In this document: positions 17,150-24,465 of the stretch, one piece after another
How positions within the stretch are numbered: the first letter of the stretch is position 1
Layout of the letters: every line of letters starts with the position of its first letter
Assembly (NCBI GenBank): GCA_016931415.1
Contig: JAFGEW010000076.1
Span: forward strand, 1 to 64,000
Reading direction: 5' to 3'
Source: Verrucomicrobiota bacterium
GTDB lineage: Bacteria; Auribacterota; JABMQX01; JAFGEW01
Length of the DNA stretch: 64,000 bases
Program-made: the position numbers and the translations under genes
The notes under the pieces: generated by a model
What the model was told of the DNA's origin: nothing
The model's input: only the letters and a program-made list of their open reading frames with translations
Database searches by the model: none

Positions 17150-18293
17150 CCCAGAGACACCGTGCCTCCTTCTGGTCTCGGTTGAGTCGCTCAAGGGCGG
17201 CGTGGGCAAGAGCGTGATGGCAATGTGGCTCGCGGCTATGGCGAGTCAAGCTCCCCCTGGCCCGGACTGCGACATCTTGCTCATCGACATGGATGTCCTC
17301 GGGTCCGGGACCTTCCTTGACGAGCCCGAACGGCAAGCACGCTCTAAGACCCTTACGCTGTTGGACATCGTGCTTCCGAGTCCGGTATCCAGAAGGTCGG
17401 CCAAGACACCAGTGCGAGTCCGAGTCCTGCCCCGGGGGCCATCGGGCCTAGTGACACTGACCCTCGATGCGGGTGCGGAGGATGGCCGCTCTTTTGAGTA
17501 CATCGGGATGACATCGACGGATCGATCTGAGCTGGGCAGGTACAGCTCTGAAGCCCAATCGCTGCGTGAGTTCAATGGCCTTTTCAGATACCTGTTAGGC
17601 AGGTACAAAGCGACGAAGAGGAGCCTTCTGGCGATAGTCGACATGCCTCCGGGGAGAGGGAGCTGGTGGCGAGCCCTTGGAAGCGAAGCACGGGCTGCGG
17701 TTCAAGATGAGCCATGCCTGATCTGGCGATCTGTGCTCCTGACTATTCCCACCTTCGCGCAGCTCGATTGCGTGGCGGACCCGGCGGTGTTGATGGCGGA
17801 CACGGCGGCCGGTGTACGCCAGCGTCCGCAGATCGTGGTGAATATGGTCACGCCCGAAGCGGCCAGATGGCTGCGTTCGTCGGCTCGCTTGTTGTTGTCC
17901 ACCTCCACTCGTGGCGGAGCGGATTCCCACATAGTAATAAGAAATCTCTCATCCCTCAGGACGGCGAACGGCGGATCCGCGTCTACAGAGGAGCCCGCAG
18001 GGATTGAGGAGAAACTCCCGACGTACAGCACAGCTAAGAGGGCGGCCCCCGATGGAGCGTCCTCATTTTGCGAAGTGCTGGACATAGTCGGTACGACGAC
18101 CCCCGTGCTTCCCTCTCAGGCGATCTACCTGGCGTACGATCCGTCGCTGGCAATGGCTTTCTCGATTCAGCGCCGTGTCGTTGCCCTTCCGATGAGCCTC
18201 CCCAGTGTCGCACCAGCGATCCCCGGCTCCCGAGAGCCGGGTTCACTTGCCGGGCTGCTACATGGGAACATCGCAATGGAGGTCGAGCGGTGA
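17133..18293 (+). CDS. ParA/MinD-like deviant Walker P-loop ATPase
   Basis: 386 residues. The deviant Walker A motif SLKGGVGKS is at about residues 19-27, followed by DILLIDMDV (A' motif) and LAIVDMPPG (Walker B region), the order of the SIMIBI class that includes ParA, MinD and Soj. Such proteins dimerise around ATP and position cargo or activate partners. The middle and C-terminus are not typical of plasmid ParA, and there is no ParB gene nearby, so a partition role is unlikely. GGAGG lies 9 bases before the ATG. The stop codon overlaps the next start as GTGA. The partners are most likely the two genes beside it. Confidence 0.8.
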   Translation: MLSRSDPETPCLLLVSVESLKGGVGKSVMAMWLAAMASQAPPGPDCDILLIDMDVLGSGTFLDEPERQARSKTLTLLDIVLPSPVSRRSAKTPVRVRVLPRGPSGLVTLTLDAGAEDGRSFEYIGMTSTDRSELGRYSSEAQSLREFNGLFRYLLGRYKATKRSLLAIVDMPPGRGSWWRALGSEARAAVQDEPCLIWRSVLLTIPTFAQLDCVADPAVLMADTAAGVRQRPQIVVNMVTPEAARWLRSSARLLLSTSTRGGADSHIVIRNLSSLRTANGGSASTEEPAGIEEKLPTYSTAKRAAPDGASSFCEVLDIVGTTTPVLPSQAIYLAYDPSLAMAFSIQRRVVALPMSLPSVAPAIPGSREPGSLAGLLHGNIAMEVER

Positions 18294-19900
18294 TCCACAG
18301 CGGCGAGGGAGTCCTGTTCGAGTCCGAACGGGAAGGCCATGGCAGACTGCGGGGCTCTGTCGCAGAGGCCGTTTTCGGGGAAGCATGGCTTAGCGCACTG
18401 AATGAGTGCATGTCTGCGTTTGCCCCTGCTAGGCGCGGGCCAGACGTTCATCGCGCGAGACTTCGAGCAGAACGGGCATTCCTGGTGGCTCGCAGGCTTC
18501 TTGGTGAGGAGGTGGAAGAACAGTGGCGGGCAGCGTTCTTCCTATATCTCGATGCGATGGAGAGTGTTCCGGCATGCTGGGACCGGCTTTCGCTGGTTCT
18601 GTCCACAGAGTTGATGCTCTATTGTGAAGACAGGAAGAAGCCGTATCGTGAGCACTATGCTCATCCGATCTATGTATACTTGGCGGGGCGAGCGCTTCTC
18701 GACAGGATGCTCAGCGATCCCGGACGAAAGGCCTGGCTTCTTCGATTGGTGTTCTCCTCCCGCGTCATCTCGGATGAGTTCCTCCGTGCTCTTCCTGCAA
18801 GACTGGCTTCAATCCACCCTGGTCTAGCGATTGCCGTGTCTGCGGAGGATGTGGCGAGTGCAACTGATGAGGATCGCTGCATCCGGATCCTTCGCATCGC
18901 GTGGCTGCTATCAGCGCTGCTGCACGATGTGGCATATCCCTCGTTTCAGTTGGCCGAACGCGGACAGACGCTCGCAGACGTGACAGCTCCAGTGTGCCTC
19001 CATCCGCACATTGAGATGACCGTTGGGTTTCGGGCATTCGCTGAGCAGTCGATACTCCTTCACGCCCTTGGCCAACGGCTTAGGCCCACTCGCTCACCCG
19101 AGAAGGCCTTGCTCGCGATTACGGAGAGCCTACCGCGGAACCATAGCGTTGCCAGTGGGCTTCAGACGCTCCATATGCTGTACAGCCTGCTGCCGGACTG
19201 GCGAAGAGAGCCAGAGGGTGTACCCATGGCTGGGCTAAGCTTGTGTCGGCCGTCCGACGCCAAGAAGGTGTTTGACGCGGTTGTGGCTTTCGAGCTAGCA
19301 GCGAAGGCGATAGCCTTGCACGACCTTGATTTCGGAAGTAAGGCGGGCGACATCGACGGGCGGCTGGATCTCGAGGATGACCCACTGGGCATGCTACTGC
19401 ATCTCGTGGACAGCCTCCAGGAGTGGGACCGCCCCATTCTGAGGCGCACTCTGGCCGCGGCGCGGTCTGTTGGCACGATATCGCCTTTCCGGGGAGTTCT
19501 GGTCCGAGTGGCGGATCGGGATGCAGACGGAGTTGAGGAGACTGCCGCCGCCCCTCTGACGGCTGTGCGTGTGCTTGCCACGAACGTGGCCCGGATGATC
19601 GCGAGAGGGCAGACGTGGGTTCTCTGTCAACGCGCCCTGTGCTTCCGGTCGGAGTGTGCCCTCTCCGCGCGACGGGTGTCGTGGACAGGTCGAGACCTCA
19701 AGATACTGGAGTGCATCCATGCCAGAAAGCCTGATGGCCCGTCGGACTGCTACGAGCGATACTGGAACCCGTCCGTGCTCTTCGTCCAGAAGCAGCGCAG
19801 GACGGGCAAGCCGTACGGCGATGCATTTGTCCGTCTGGCGGGGATTGGTGGCTCTAGCACAACTGGGCCCGGTATCGTGAAGCGGCGCATGCCGCGCTAA
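18290..19900 (+). CDS. HD-domain protein, third gene of the ParA/HD operon
   Basis: 536 residues from the GTG at 18290, which overlaps the ATPase stop codon and has GGAGG 7 bases upstream. Metal-binding residues of an HD-type phosphohydrolase can be traced: EHYAHPIYVYLAG (His122, His125), LLHDVAYP (His212, Asp213), a second ALHDLDF (His344, Asp345) and LLHLVDSLQEWDRP (Asp374). HD enzymes hydrolyse phosphate esters of nucleotides or cyclic dinucleotides. The C-terminal 150 residues are unassigned. Nucleotide-active HD proteins are common effectors in antiviral systems, which fits the island setting but is not proof. Confidence 0.7.
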   Translation: MIHSGEGVLFESEREGHGRLRGSVAEAVFGEAWLSALNECMSAFAPARRGPDVHRARLRAERAFLVARRLLGEEVEEQWRAAFFLYLDAMESVPACWDRLSLVLSTELMLYCEDRKKPYREHYAHPIYVYLAGRALLDRMLSDPGRKAWLLRLVFSSRVISDEFLRALPARLASIHPGLAIAVSAEDVASATDEDRCIRILRIAWLLSALLHDVAYPSFQLAERGQTLADVTAPVCLHPHIEMTVGFRAFAEQSILLHALGQRLRPTRSPEKALLAITESLPRNHSVASGLQTLHMLYSLLPDWRREPEGVPMAGLSLCRPSDAKKVFDAVVAFELAAKAIALHDLDFGSKAGDIDGRLDLEDDPLGMLLHLVDSLQEWDRPILRRTLAAARSVGTISPFRGVLVRVADRDADGVEETAAAPLTAVRVLATNVARMIARGQTWVLCQRALCFRSECALSARRVSWTGRDLKILECIHARKPDGPSDCYERYWNPSVLFVQKQRRTGKPYGDAFVRLAGIGGSSTTGPGIVKRRMPR

Positions 19901-20309
19901 CACCACAGCCGCCTCTCTTGCCCTGCGCGCTCACGTCGGGTCTTCCTCCGTCAGTCCGAGCCCGCGATGCCATGGCGGCTGGACCACTCGCCATGGAGCT
20001 CGGCACAGGTCTGCGGAGCTCGCCGGCGGAGGACGTTCGGATGTCGCACCGCTGGGCTGTGTTGTCCAAACCAAGCGAGTGAGCTGTCGTGCGCCAGACT
20101 GGGGGCTCCACGAACCCAGCTCCAACGGATAGCCGACCCGGGAATGACGTCCCGGGGAACGCGCGGGCCGTTGCCTCGATGCGTGAGCAGCAGCGTTTCC
20201 CTCAGATCCCTTGACTTGCCTTTGTGCCCGATACCACGATTCTGGGGCTGACGCGATGGGTGCAAGACTCCCGGTTGGGGTGGGAGACGGTGTTGCGGGG
20301 CAGGTGTGG
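19901..20309. other. Intergenic region after the ParA/HD operon
   Basis: About 400 bases without a credible gene. From about 20214 onward it resembles the upstream region of the intact BMC-T gene (22819-22921), so part of it is duplicated BMC leader. No clear terminator is seen after the HD gene. Confidence 0.5.
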
Positions 20310-20465
20310 ATGGCGGACGCGCGGGAAGCGGAACGGGAGATTGTCCTGATCGAGCTGTCGAGCATCGCGGCGGGGGTGTTGACCTGCGACGCGATGGCCA
20401 AGGAGGCGCCCGTGCGGCTCGTCGAGGCGAAGCCCGTCTGCCCCGGCAACTTGATGATGCTCGTG
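20269..20465 (+). repeat. Diverged partial duplication of the BMC-T gene and leader (copy 1)
   Basis: This stretch closely matches 22878-23077, covering the immediate leader (CCCGGTTGGG-TGGGAGACG in both), the start codon context and the first third of the BMC-T gene. The match stops sharply after CTCGTG. Confidence 0.75.
20310..20465 (+). pseudogene. 5' fragment of a BMC-T shell protein gene
   Basis: The frame from ATG 20310 reads EIVLIELSSIAAGVLTCDAM and continues to KPVCPGN, matching residues about 8-46 of the intact BMC-T at 22922-23488. It then breaks off and the remaining 140 residues, including the second BMC domain, are missing. A short translated product could not form a shell trimer. 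It is joined to an MGMT remnant in another frame. Confidence 0.75.
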
Positions 20466-20494
20466 CCATTTGCCGCGCGCGCTGTCGCGCCGAC

Positions 20495-20614
20495 AAGCCA
20501 TGGCCCATCACCCTTTCCTGCGATCGCGTCATCGCCTCCGACGGCACCCTCGGCGGCTGCTCGGCCGGACTCAGACGGAAGCGGGCTCTGCTGGCGCTGC
20601 AGGGGGACGAGTGA
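20495..20614 (+). pseudogene. 3' fragment of an MGMT gene with ruined active site
   Basis: The frame reads KPWPITLSCDRVIASDG, then TLGGCSAG and KRALLALQGDE, ending at a stop codon. It aligns with the C-terminus of MGMT proteins (PIPIIIPCHRVIAEDG in the intact gene at 15161-15721). The PCHRV site has become SCDRV, so the alkyl-acceptor cysteine is kept but its His partner is lost. It is closer to a generic MGMT tail (ASDGTLGG, KRALLALQG) than to the intact copy, so it may derive from a different MGMT. Confidence 0.65.
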
Positions 20615-20822
20615 TGACTGGGTCAGGGACTTGCGCGCGACGGGGCTCAATCCACATTGCCGCGAGTGCCAAACGGCAGTGATAACCCCGCTGCACAAGA
20701 GGTGCCCGGCCAGTCCGAAATGCAGTGAACGTGGCGGCATCCACGCGTGCGGATGTGCAGCCCGTGCGCCGCTTGCTCCAGTTGAGGCCAAGGTCAGTGG
20801 TGTCCCCAGCACCGGATCCCCG

Positions 20823-21449
20823 TCAGCCGTTGGCGATGAGTTCCGCGGCTACATCGACTAGCCGTTGGTAGTGCGCGAAGATGGTGATTCCCGCTGAGTC
20901 GTGTGGGTGCTGTGCCAGCAGGAACTCACCCAACCTACAAGGGATCACAGCCGCCGGGCCGAGGATTCTCTGTGCGAGTCCATCAAGGCCGCTTTGGGCT
21001 GTGGCTGTGATGTGTGCAGACGCATTCCTCATGGTCCGAAGGTCTGCAAGCGCTTGCGTTATGGTAGGGAAGTAGGTCCCGATGGGGCCTCCGCTATCGA
21101 GAAACAGCTTAGCCGCCCTAAGGGTGTAATCGTGGTTGCCGAAGTCGAAGAACCTCTGCGTGCCGATGAGCATATCGAGAGCATGCTGCCGGCTTGGAGG
21201 ATTCGCCAGCCGAACAGGAAGCCTGCCGAGGACAGAGGGTTCGCCTGTCATGTAGTCGAGGACAGCAGACTCCACAAACGCCTCCCAGGCGAGAAAGAAG
21301 CTCAGAAAAGCAGCAGTGACAATCTTCTGCCGCTGGCAAGCCGTGGCAACGAACGACCCTTGGGCGTCCGTGTTGTAGGCGAGGAGCACCAGCTCGTTGC
21401 AGTCCTGCACGGCCATTCTGAAGTCCGCGAGAGCCTGGGCGAGAGCCAT
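20823..21449 (-). CDS. HEPN-domain protein (MAE_28990/MAE_18760-like)
   Basis: 208 residues, mostly helical. The HEPN signature R-x4-H is present as RNASAH at about residues 143-148, the site of metal-independent RNase activity in this superfamily. The N-terminal FLSFFLAWEAFVESAVLDYM segment matches MAE_28990-like HEPN proteins. The gene starts one base after the DUF262 stop codon, with GGAGG before its ATG, so the pair is translationally coupled. DUF262 and HEPN genes are known to co-occur in predicted defence or toxin modules. It is likely an RNase effector restrained or triggered by the DUF262 protein. Confidence 0.75.
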   Translation of the reverse strand: MALAQALADFRMAVQDCNELVLLAYNTDAQGSFVATACQRQKIVTAAFLSFFLAWEAFVESAVLDYMTGEPSVLGRLPVRLANPPSRQHALDMLIGTQRFFDFGNHDYTLRAAKLFLDSGGPIGTYFPTITQALADLRTMRNASAHITATAQSGLDGLAQRILGPAAVIPCRLGEFLLAQHPHDSAGITIFAHYQRLVDVAAELIANG

Positions 21450-21450
21450 C

Positions 21451-22509
21451 CTACCCCTCCTGCATAAGCTTCAGCAGGAACTCCGTTCGGCGCTTTCTGA
21501 CCTGTACGTCTGTGGTGGCCCTGCGGCTGTCCTCGAGGAACTGCCGGGCTTCTTTGGGGAGCTCAGCAGTATCCTTGGCCTGGAAGTATGTTTCCACCCT
21601 GTCGAGGCCAGAGCGAATTCGGGGGATCGTATGGTCGGTGATAAGCGGCCTTTCAGCAGTAAGCTCGGGGAGTCCGTTGAGCGCATGGTCAACCGCCGTG
21701 AAGAGCGAGTAGAACACATGCGGACGCCGGAACTCAGTGCTCCTCAGTCCTTCGGAGAAGATGGCGCTAATCCTGGCGAGCGTCGCGTCGAACCGTGTCT
21801 CAAGGGCCTCACAGTTATAGCCGAACTCCTTCTCGAACTCGGCGTAGTACGATTTGATCTGTTTTTTTGCATGGACACCCGCGACCATGGCGATCAGGAG
21901 GTCGGCCACCAGGGTCACTTCCTCCATCCTCATGATTCTCTGCGAGGTGAAAATGCCCTGCTCTGACCAATAGCTGAAGTACTTGTGCCCGATCCTGTCG
22001 GCCAAGGTCTTGAAGGGCCCGAAGTACTTCGCGTTGAGTTTCTCTTGCTCGTTCAACACCACAGCGTAGGAGTTCAGCCGACTGAAGACGTCCAGAACCT
22101 CCGAGTCGGGCAAATCGATCAGTAGATCTACAGACATCTCGTACGCCAGGAGCTGTGACTGGATGTTCTCGTCAATCTCGGCCAGCTGGCTGAAAAGGTG
22201 GCCGCCGTACTTTGGGTGGTGTCCTCGACTGATGGCGAATCCGTCCTTCAGGTAGGAAAGAATCGTTCTCAGGCGCTGCTGGCCATCCACAACCTCCCTG
22301 ATAGACGATCGTGTCGACACATTGATCCGCTGGCGGATGAATATCTTCGGGATCGGCTTCCCACGGATGATTGTGTCCATCAGGAAACTCTTGGCCTTGT
22401 CCGTCCAGACTGAGCGCCGCTGGAATTTGGGGTCGAGCACAAGCTGTCTGCTCTTATCCCACTCCAGGAAGTCATTGATGCTGTAGGTCCGAGAGTCGAA
22501 GCTCTTCAT
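21451..22509 (-). CDS. DUF262-domain protein (GmrSD/ParB-like N-terminal domain)
   Basis: 352 residues. The DUF262 core is at residues about 5-220: LDPKFQRRSVWTDKAKSFLMDTI, then REVVDGQQRLRTI, the conserved DGQQR motif of the ParB/Srx-like nucleotide-binding fold, then FSRLNS. DUF262 is found in the type IV restriction enzyme GmrSD and in phosphorothioation-sensing SspE. A GmrD-type HNH domain is not visible at the C-terminus. I chose the ATG at 22509 because AGGAGG lies 6 bases upstream. First gene of a pair with the HEPN protein. Confidence 0.85.
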   Translation of the reverse strand: MKSFDSRTYSINDFLEWDKSRQLVLDPKFQRRSVWTDKAKSFLMDTIIRGKPIPKIFIRQRINVSTRSSIREVVDGQQRLRTILSYLKDGFAISRGHHPKYGGHLFSQLAEIDENIQSQLLAYEMSVDLLIDLPDSEVLDVFSRLNSYAVVLNEQEKLNAKYFGPFKTLADRIGHKYFSYWSEQGIFTSQRIMRMEEVTLVADLLIAMVAGVHAKKQIKSYYAEFEKEFGYNCEALETRFDATLARISAIFSEGLRSTEFRRPHVFYSLFTAVDHALNGLPELTAERPLITDHTIPRIRSGLDRVETYFQAKDTAELPKEARQFLEDSRRATTDVQVRKRRTEFLLKLMQEG

Positions 22510-22921
22510 TTTTGCCTCCTTGGAATCGGGGCGCACCGTGCGCGTCTGGGCGTCGGGAGAAGGCGCCCCAAGTCTTCGTGCAATCGCGTCCGCTTCCATG
22601 CCCAGATCATGGCAATGGTGGGTCATCGGCCCCATCCCTGCTTGGCTCGTTCTGGGCAGGCCGGTTATACGGTTGCTGGGGGGGACGTCGTTTTGGCCCA
22701 ACTGCCCATGTCAGCCTCAGCAGGAGGTAAGTGTAGGCTGCGTGGACAGACAGGACAAGAAGAAAGCCTCATCGGGTCCTGGATTGAGCGACCAGTCAGG
22801 AACCGGTGCCCTAAATGGCTTGACTCTGGCGCGGGGTGGGTGCGACCATTTTGTGGTCGAATCTGAGGGGCGAAGGCCCCCGGTTGGGCTGGGAGACGAT
22901 TCCCTGCAAGGGTAGGTGAGG
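22510..22921. other. Divergent region between DUF262 and BMC-T genes
   Basis: About 410 bases with no credible gene. It should hold promoters for both directions. From 22819 it resembles 20214-20309. A perfect 6-bp palindrome CGACCA / TGGTCG with a TTTTG loop lies at 22843-22859, about 60 bases before the BMC-T start. Confidence 0.5.
22843..22859. promoter_or_regulatory. Palindrome upstream of the BMC-T/aldolase genes
   Basis: CGACCA and TGGTCG are perfectly complementary with a 5-base spacer. The symmetry and position suit an operator for a dimeric sugar-responsive regulator, but no regulator gene is adjacent and the palindrome is not kept in the duplicated copy near 20230. Confidence 0.25.
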
Positions 22922-23077
22922 ATGGCGAGCGCGGGGCAGGCGGAACGGGCGATTGCGCTGATCGAGCTGTCGAGCATTGCGGCGGGGGTGTTGACCTGCG
23001 ACGCGATGGTCAAGGAGGCGCCCGTGCGGCTGGTGGAGGCGAAGCCGGTCTGCCCGGGCAAGTACATCGTGCTCGTG
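22878..23077 (+). repeat. Duplicated BMC leader and 5' coding segment (copy 2, intact gene)
   Basis: Counterpart of 20269-20465. The two copies lie about 2.6 kb apart in the same orientation. Confidence 0.75.
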
Positions 23078-23488
23078 GCGGGCGACGAGTCGAGCACGGA
23101 AAGCGCTTACCGGCGCGGGCTTGAGGTGGGCGACGACGCGGTGGTCGACCACCTGCACATCACGGGCCTGCACTCTCAGGTGATGCCGGCGCTGACGGGC
23201 GGTGTGAGGCTCGACGCGTTCGACTCGGCCGGCGTGATCGAGACGACGACGGTGGTGGGCACGATTCTGGCTGCCGACGCCGCGGCGAAGGCGGCGCCGG
23301 TGACGCTGACGGAGGTGCGGCTGGCCGTCGGGCTGGGCGGCAAGGCGTTCGTGGTGATGAGCGGGACGTTGGCCGACGTCGAGGCGAGTGTGGCCGCAGG
23401 CGTGGCGGCGGTGCCGAAGCCGGAGCATGTCGTGCGCTCGGTTGTGATCGCGAACCCACATCCAGATCTTAACCGCTTCATGTTGTAG
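22922..23488 (+). CDS. Bacterial microcompartment shell protein, BMC-T (PduT-like)
   Basis: 188 residues with two tandem BMC domains (about 8-92 and 100-180). Each begins with the typical strand-helix pattern, IALIELSSIAAG and GVIETTTVVG. The VCPGKY segment (Cys44) matches the place where PduT holds its [4Fe-4S] cluster at the trimer pore (CPGKF in PduT), so this protein may carry an iron-sulfur cluster and pass electrons through the shell. The ATG at 22922 is chosen because it is kept in the duplicated fragment; a GTG lies six bases earlier. No hexameric BMC-H or pentameric BMC-P gene is in the window. A class II aldolase follows 161 bases downstream. Confidence 0.9.
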   Translation: MASAGQAERAIALIELSSIAAGVLTCDAMVKEAPVRLVEAKPVCPGKYIVLVAGDESSTESAYRRGLEVGDDAVVDHLHITGLHSQVMPALTGGVRLDAFDSAGVIETTTVVGTILAADAAAKAAPVTLTEVRLAVGLGGKAFVVMSGTLADVEASVAAGVAAVPKPEHVVRSVVIANPHPDLNRFML

Positions 23489-23649
23489 GGAAGACAGACA
23501 TAGGCGTGATCGGCGGATGAGAGCCGCGTGTTCGCAATCACCGGCAGTGCGAGGGGCGGCCCGCCGAGAATACCGGATATGCGATGCTCCTTGCGGGGCG
23601 GCTTGCGCGATGCTGGGGCATCGCGCCGCATGGGGTTCCAGGAGAAGCC

Positions 23650-24462
23650 ATGAGCGAGTGGTCGAATACGGCGGCGGGTGAGCATCGGATCAGGCAGGAC
23701 GTCGTGCGCGTCTGCCATCTGATGCACGAGAAGAATCTGATCGCGGCGACGGACGGCAACGTGAGCGTGCGGCTCGGGCCGGATCGCGTGCTGGCGACGC
23801 CGAGCGGCGTTCACAAGGGGCTGGTGCGGTTGGAGGACTTGATCGTCACCGACATGCAGGGCCGCAAGCTGGCCGGGCGCGGCAAGCCGACATCGGAGAT
23901 GGCCCTGCATCTGGCGGTCTACGAGGTGCGGCCTGACGTGCGCGCCGTGATCCACGCGCACCCGCCGATCGCGACGGGATTCTCGATTGCGGGCGTACCG
24001 CTCGACCAGTGCGTGATCCCCGAGGTGGTGTTCACGCTCGGCTCAATCCCCACGACGGAATATGCCATGCCGGCGTCGCCCGAGGGCGCCGAGGTGATCC
24101 GACGCTACATCACGAAGTGCGACGCGCTTATCCTGCAGCGTCACGGCACGGTGACCGTTGGCGAGGATCCGTTGCACGCGTACTACAAGCTCGAGAAGCT
24201 CGAGCACGCCGCCCACGTGACGCTCATCGCGCGCCAGCTCGGCCAGGTGCAGACGCTGCCGGCCGAGGAAGTTGCCAAGCTCATGAAGCTGCGCGAGCAG
24301 TTCGGTCTGAGCGGGCCCGTGTACCCATGTACGGTCGACGGGACATGCGTCGTGCCGGGGCAGGCGGCGCAGTCGGGTGGCGAGAAGAGCAAGGACGACG
24401 TGATGCTCGACCGCGTGGCCGACGCCGTCGCGGCCGAGATCAGACGACAGCGAGCGGAGTAG
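23650..24462 (+). CDS. Class II aldolase (fuculose/rhamnulose-phosphate type) with probable encapsulation tail
   Basis: 270 residues, an AraD/FucA-type aldolase/epimerase. Zinc ligands and catalytic residues are visible: TSEM (Glu83), IHAHPP (His102, His104) and QRHG (His165). Enzymes of this family split deoxysugar phosphates to lactaldehyde and DHAP, the reaction housed in the PVC-type microcompartment for fucose and rhamnose. After the catalytic domain comes a Gly/Ser/Lys linker (about 236-249) and an amphipathic helix (about 250-268, VMLDRVADAVAAEIRR), the form of an encapsulation peptide. GGAG precedes the ATG at 23650; an earlier in-frame Met at 23584 is not supported. The next gene starts 3 bases after the stop. 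Confidence 0.87.
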   Translation: MSEWSNTAAGEHRIRQDVVRVCHLMHEKNLIAATDGNVSVRLGPDRVLATPSGVHKGLVRLEDLIVTDMQGRKLAGRGKPTSEMALHLAVYEVRPDVRAVIHAHPPIATGFSIAGVPLDQCVIPEVVFTLGSIPTTEYAMPASPEGAEVIRRYITKCDALILQRHGTVTVGEDPLHAYYKLEKLEHAAHVTLIARQLGQVQTLPAEEVAKLMKLREQFGLSGPVYPCTVDGTCVVPGQAAQSGGEKSKDDVMLDRVADAVAAEIRRQRAE

Positions 24463-24465
24463 ACG

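Noticed and set aside
17133-18293. Plasmid partition ParA
   Set aside because: The Walker motifs are present, but there is no ParB gene, no parS-like repeats and the C-terminus is unlike plasmid ParA; it is coupled to an HD gene instead.
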